Of a stretch of 8,408 bases of DNA, positions 5,392 through 8,408 are shown piece after piece (within the stretch, counting starts at the first letter, position 1; each line of letters begins with the position of its first letter). Position numbers and translations under genes: made by a program. This DNA is from an uncultured bacterium (GTDB lineage Bacteria; Verrucomicrobiota; Lentisphaeria; Victivallales; UBA1829). Location of the stretch: the NCBI GenBank assembly GCA_900549045.1, contig URNE01000078.1, forward strand, positions 1 to 8,408, in the 5' to 3' direction. Below the pieces are notes generated by a model. That model did no database searches, was not told the DNA's origin, and worked only from the letters and a program-made list of their open reading frames with translations.

Positions 5392-7391
5392 TTTACTCCG
5401 AACTCTCCGGATTCGACCGCCTGCTTCAGGAAGAAGTCGAGGGTCATTTCAATGGAGTCTTCGAGCTTGACGACCGGTTTCCAGTCGCAATACTTCCATG
5501 CGTTCCTGATGCTGGGCTTGCGGTGCTGGACGTCCTGATAGCCTTCGCCGTAGAACTCTCCGGATTCGATGACCTTGTAGCCTGCGAACGGCGGGAATTT
5601 CTTGCGGAGCGGATGCTTGTCGAATTTCGCAACCAGAATCTCGGCGAGTTCGCGGATGCTGGCTTCGTTTTCGGGACAGCCGATGTTGATGATTTTGCCG
5701 TCGCAGCGTCCGTCCTTGTTCTCAATGATGCGGAACAGACACTCGATGCCGTCGGTGACGTGGGTGAAGCAGCGTTTCTGTTCGCCGCCGTCGATAAGCT
5801 GAATCGGATTGCCCTGCACGAGATTGAGGATCAGCTGAGTGATTGCGCGGGAGCTTCCGATTCGGGCGGAGGTGAGGCTGTCGAGCTTGGGGCCCATCCA
5901 GTTGAACGGGCGGAAGAGCGTGAATTTGAGTCCCTTCATGCCGTAAGCCCAGATGACGCGGTCGAGCATCTGCTTGGAGCAGGAGTAGATCCAGCGCTGC
6001 ATGCGGATGGGGCCGAGAATGAGCTTGGAGTTGTCCTCGTCGAAGGATTCCTCGTTGCACATCGCATAGACTTCGGAGGTGGAGGGGAAGATGATGCGCT
6101 TGTTGTATTTGACGCAGTAGCGGACGATGCGCAGGTTCTCTTCAAAGTCGAGCTCGAAGACCTTGAGGGGGTTGCGGGTGTATTCGATCGGGGTCGCGAT
6201 GGCGACGAGCGGGAGAACGACGTCGCATTTTTTGACGTAGTATTCGATCCATTCGCGGTGAATGGTGATGTCGCCTTCGGTGAAATGGAAGTCGGGGTTG
6301 GTGAGCAGTTCCTGAATGTAGTTGGAACGCAGGTCCATGCCGTAGATTTCATATTCGCCGCTTGCAAGCAGACGCTCGCTGATGGCGCTTCCGATGAACC
6401 CGTTGACGCCGAGGATCAGGATGCTCTTTTTACGTTTCGGACGGAGCGCGGCGGGATCGGAGACGAACTGCATCTTCTGCACCAGGCGGCAGTCTTTCAC
6501 CAGCTGTTCGCCGGAGGAGTAGAGTCCGTTTGCCGTCTGGGCGAAATTGACCTTGACCGCGCCGTTTCCGCAGGCGATCGTGAGCGGCTCGGTCGAGAGA
6601 ATCGTGCCAGGTTTCATCTTCGCGGATTTCGCCGGAAGTTTGACTTCGGAGACGTCCCAGATCAGATATTTTTTGTCGCCGAGGAAGCTGAATGCGCCGG
6701 GATAGGGGCGGGTCACGCCGCGGACGAGGTTGCGGACGTCAGCCGCGGACTTGGTCCAGTCGATCGCTCCGTCGGCGGGTTTGCGTTTGCCGAAGTAGGT
6801 GGCTTCCTTCTCGTTCTGCTTTTTGCCTTTGACTTTTGTTTTGGCTTTTGCGAGTTTGGGAAGCTCGGCTGCGAGGAGTTCGGCTGCGGCTTTTGCGGCT
6901 TTCAGATGAACGTCCTTCGCGGTGTCGTTTGCGCCGATGGAGATTTTCTTCTGCGCGACGATGTCGCCGGCGTCAACTTTTTCGGTCATGATATGGAGAG
7001 TGACGCCGGTTTCCTTTTCTCCGTTGATGACAGCCCAGTTGATGGGAGCGCATCCGCGGTATTTCGGGAGCAGGGAACCATGAAGGTTGAGTGCGCCTTT
7101 TGACGGGACCGCAAGGAGTTCCTTTCCGATCAGAGAGCGGTAGTAGAAGGAGAAAATGTAGTCGGGCTTCATCGCCTTGATGCGGGCGACCCAGAGCGGA
7201 TGGTTCGGGTTTTCGGGCGCATAGACCGGGATCCCGTGGTCCGCGGCGACTTCCGCGACGGAACGGAACCAGAGATTTTCATTGGGATCATCCTTGTGCG
7301 TGAAGACGGCGGAAATCTCGAACCCGTTCTTCAGCAGCGCCTCGATGCCTTCGCATCCGATGTTGTTGTAGGCGAAAACGACAGCTTTCAT
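5388..7391 (-). CDS. arnA: Bifunctional UDP-4-amino-4-deoxy-L-arabinose formyltransferase / UDP-glucuronate decarboxylase ArnA
   Basis: A fusion of two cytoplasmic enzymes of the L-Ara4N pathway. The N-terminal half (about 1-305) is a 10-formyltetrahydrofolate-dependent formyltransferase: LNLHGSLLPKYRG with N102 and H104, and EKVDAGDI with D140, the same positions as the catalytic residues of E. coli ArnA. The C-terminal half (about 320-660) is a Rossmann-fold oxidative decarboxylase of UDP-glucuronate: GVNGFIG (328-334) binds NAD, PSTSEVYAM holds S439 and E440, and WIYSCSK gives the Y469/K473 pair; FRPFNWMGP and HRKPSIRN are also conserved. At 667 residues it is slightly longer than the 660 of E. 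coli. A Lys-rich stretch (about 181-195) lies within the formyltransferase half. The start is backed by AGGAG at 7398-7402; the gap to arnC is 30 bases and the end overlaps arnD. ArnB, needed between the two reactions, is not in the window. Confidence 0.97.
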   Translation of the reverse strand: MKAVVFAYNNIGCEGIEALLKNGFEISAVFTHKDDPNENLWFRSVAEVAADHGIPVYAPENPNHPLWVARIKAMKPDYIFSFYYRSLIGKELLAVPSKGALNLHGSLLPKYRGCAPINWAVINGEKETGVTLHIMTEKVDAGDIVAQKKISIGANDTAKDVHLKAAKAAAELLAAELPKLAKAKTKVKGKKQNEKEATYFGKRKPADGAIDWTKSAADVRNLVRGVTRPYPGAFSFLGDKKYLIWDVSEVKLPAKSAKMKPGTILSTEPLTIACGNGAVKVNFAQTANGLYSSGEQLVKDCRLVQKMQFVSDPAALRPKRKKSILILGVNGFIGSAISERLLASGEYEIYGMDLRSNYIQELLTNPDFHFTEGDITIHREWIEYYVKKCDVVLPLVAIATPIEYTRNPLKVFELDFEENLRIVRYCVKYNKRIIFPSTSEVYAMCNEESFDEDNSKLILGPIRMQRWIYSCSKQMLDRVIWAYGMKGLKFTLFRPFNWMGPKLDSLTSARIGSSRAITQLILNLVQGNPIQLIDGGEQKRCFTHVTDGIECLFRIIENKDGRCDGKIINIGCPENEASIRELAEILVAKFDKHPLRKKFPPFAGYKVIESGEFYGEGYQDVQHRKPSIRNAWKYCDWKPVVKLEDSIEMTLDFFLKQAVESGEFGVK

Positions 7392-7421
7392 TGTTGCTCC
7401 TTCTCTGTATGAAATTGACGA

Positions 7422-8381
7422 TTATTTCTGTTTTCTTCCGGCGATCGATTCGATGAAGAACTGCGGGCGTCCGCGCGTGTTCATGTGAATCTTGCCGATG
7501 TATTCGCCGAGAATGCCCATCGCCACGAACTGACCGCCCATGAAGATGAAGACCAGCGAAAAGAGGGTGAACACTCCGTGCTGGCTCCAATCGTCGCCGT
7601 GAATCCGGGTCATGACGAAGATGTAGAGACCGAACAGAATTCCGAATGCGGCAAGCAGAGTTCCGATGTAAGTCAGCATCCGGAGCGGGAAGATCGAAGT
7701 TCCCGTCAGCAGGTCGTACTGAAGCGCGATCAGTTTCCAGACGTTGTATTTCGATTCTCCCGCCATGCGGTCGGCGTGTTTGACGTGGATTTCAATGGTG
7801 CGGCGCGCATAGCTCATCGCGAGCATCGGAATGAATTTTCCGTGTTCGGGACACTGGAGAATGGCGTTGACGACGGTGCGGGAATAGCCGCGCAGCATGC
7901 AGCCGTAGTCGGTCATGGTCTTGCCGTTGCAGAGCTTGCGGACCATCAGATTGACCGTCTTGGACGCCCAGCGGCGGAAAAACGTGTCTTTGCGGTTCTC
8001 GCGGATCGTGCCGACGACGTCGTAGCCTTCGCGCAGCTTTTCGACGAGTTTCGGAATCTCTTCCGGCGGATTCTGAAGGTCGGCGTCGAGAGTGATGATG
8101 TACTTGCCGACCGATGTCCGGAGCCCCGCGGTCACCGCCGCGTGCTGGCCGAAGTTGGTCGTGAGGAATACGCCGACGACTTTTCCGCCGTTCTTTTCCG
8201 CCGCCTCGCGGATCATCTGCGCCGAATTGTCCGCGCTGCCGTCGTCGACGAGGATCATTTCGTATGAAATGCCCATGGGATCGCACGCCGCAAGAGTTCT
8301 GCGGATCAGTTCGCTCAGATTCGCCTCCTCGTTATAGACGGGGATTACAAGAGAAAGTTCGGGTTTGTCTGTCAGTTCCAT
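7422..8381 (-). CDS. arnC: Undecaprenyl-phosphate 4-deoxy-4-formamido-L-arabinose transferase ArnC
   Basis: Transfers L-Ara4FN from UDP to undecaprenyl phosphate at the cytoplasmic face of the inner membrane. It is a GT2-family glycosyltransferase of 319 residues, against ~322 in E. coli. Visible: LSLVIPVYNEEANLSELIRR (residues 9-28), ILVDDGSADNSA (43-54), NFGQHAAV (76-83), ITLDADLQNPPEEIPKLV (96-113) with the DxD-type metal site, TDYGCMLRGY (157-166) and GESKY (208-212). Two membrane helices follow at about 236-257 and 268-292, ending in the typical MGILGEYIGKI. The end-to-end match to ArnC, including DYGCMLR, favours it over GtrB or other dolichol-phosphate-type transferases. An in-frame GTG at 8390 would add three residues, but it sits inside the ribosome site AAGGTG, so the ATG at 8381 is preferred. 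It is the first operon gene in view; arnB could lie just outside the right edge. Confidence 0.93.
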   Translation of the reverse strand: MELTDKPELSLVIPVYNEEANLSELIRRTLAACDPMGISYEMILVDDGSADNSAQMIREAAEKNGGKVVGVFLTTNFGQHAAVTAGLRTSVGKYIITLDADLQNPPEEIPKLVEKLREGYDVVGTIRENRKDTFFRRWASKTVNLMVRKLCNGKTMTDYGCMLRGYSRTVVNAILQCPEHGKFIPMLAMSYARRTIEIHVKHADRMAGESKYNVWKLIALQYDLLTGTSIFPLRMLTYIGTLLAAFGILFGLYIFVMTRIHGDDWSQHGVFTLFSLVFIFMGGQFVAMGILGEYIGKIHMNTRGRPQFFIESIAGRKQK

Positions 8382-8387
8382 CCTGTT

Positions 8388-8393
8388 CACCTT
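8388..8393 (-). promoter_or_regulatory. Ribosome binding site deciding the arnC start
   Basis: On the minus strand AAGGTG (8393 down to 8388) is followed by six bases and then the ATG at 8381. The GTG within this site is in frame and could be taken for a start, but nothing resembling a ribosome site precedes it; the bases beyond (8394-8405) are almost all A and T. The site therefore favours ATG 8381. Confidence 0.65.
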
Positions 8394-8408
8394 TATTGTA
8401 ATATACCG

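Noticed and set aside
5523..7103. 526-codon plus-strand open frame opposite arnA
   Set aside because: It is fully antisense to a firmly identified gene. Its product is rich in Asp, Glu, Gly, Val and Phe with no recognisable domain, the usual artefact of GC-biased codons read on the opposite strand.
7485..8267. 260-codon plus-strand open frame opposite arnC
   Set aside because: A shadow of arnC codons; no domain signature or ribosome site.
8391..8408. AT-rich right edge with TATATT and TACAAT on the minus strand, possible -10 of the arn operon
   Set aside because: Either box would place the transcription start at or inside the arnC ribosome site, and any -35 element lies beyond the window, so a promoter cannot be supported.

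Overview
The window comes from a Gram-negative bacterium of moderate to high GC. The evidence is a set of genes that modify the lipid A part of LPS and a WaaP/Kdo-kinase-like protein. No sequence marker fixes the species. The protein mix (fused ArnA, a CehA/McbA-type PHP-like hydrolase beside a hexuronate dehydratase) would fit a Lentisphaerota/PVC-type gut or environmental bacterium, but that placement is a guess. No RNA genes, mobile elements or CRISPR arrays were seen.

Left third, plus strand: the 3' part of a CehA/McbA-type (PHP-like) metallohydrolase gene runs in from the left edge (2-1528). After a 112-base gap with a candidate promoter and an inverted repeat comes uxuA (1641-2843), mannonate dehydratase of the glucuronate catabolic pathway. 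A hairpin with an A-run on one side and a T-run on the other (2857-2913) can serve as a terminator for both converging transcription units.

Right two thirds, minus strand: a tightly packed run of five genes, in transcription order arnC (7422-8381), arnA (5388-7391), arnD (4507-5391), a WaaP/Kdo-kinase-like gene (3736-4485) and panB (2926-3732). Gaps are 30, -4, 21 and 3 bases, so this is very probably one operon. ArnA supplies UDP-4-keto-arabinose formation and the N-formylation step, ArnC moves the formylated sugar to undecaprenyl phosphate, and ArnD deformylates it. Together they make the lipid-linked L-Ara4N donor. The transaminase ArnB and the transferase ArnT are not in the window. The place where arnT follows arnD in enterobacteria is taken here by the WaaP-like gene, whose catalytic loop lacks the usual Asp. 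The operon ends, unexpectedly, with panB for pantothenate synthesis.

The most interesting points are the non-enterobacterial arnCAD arrangement coupled to a possible pseudokinase, panB at the end of the operon, and the possible operator in front of uxuA. No wholly unknown system was identified.
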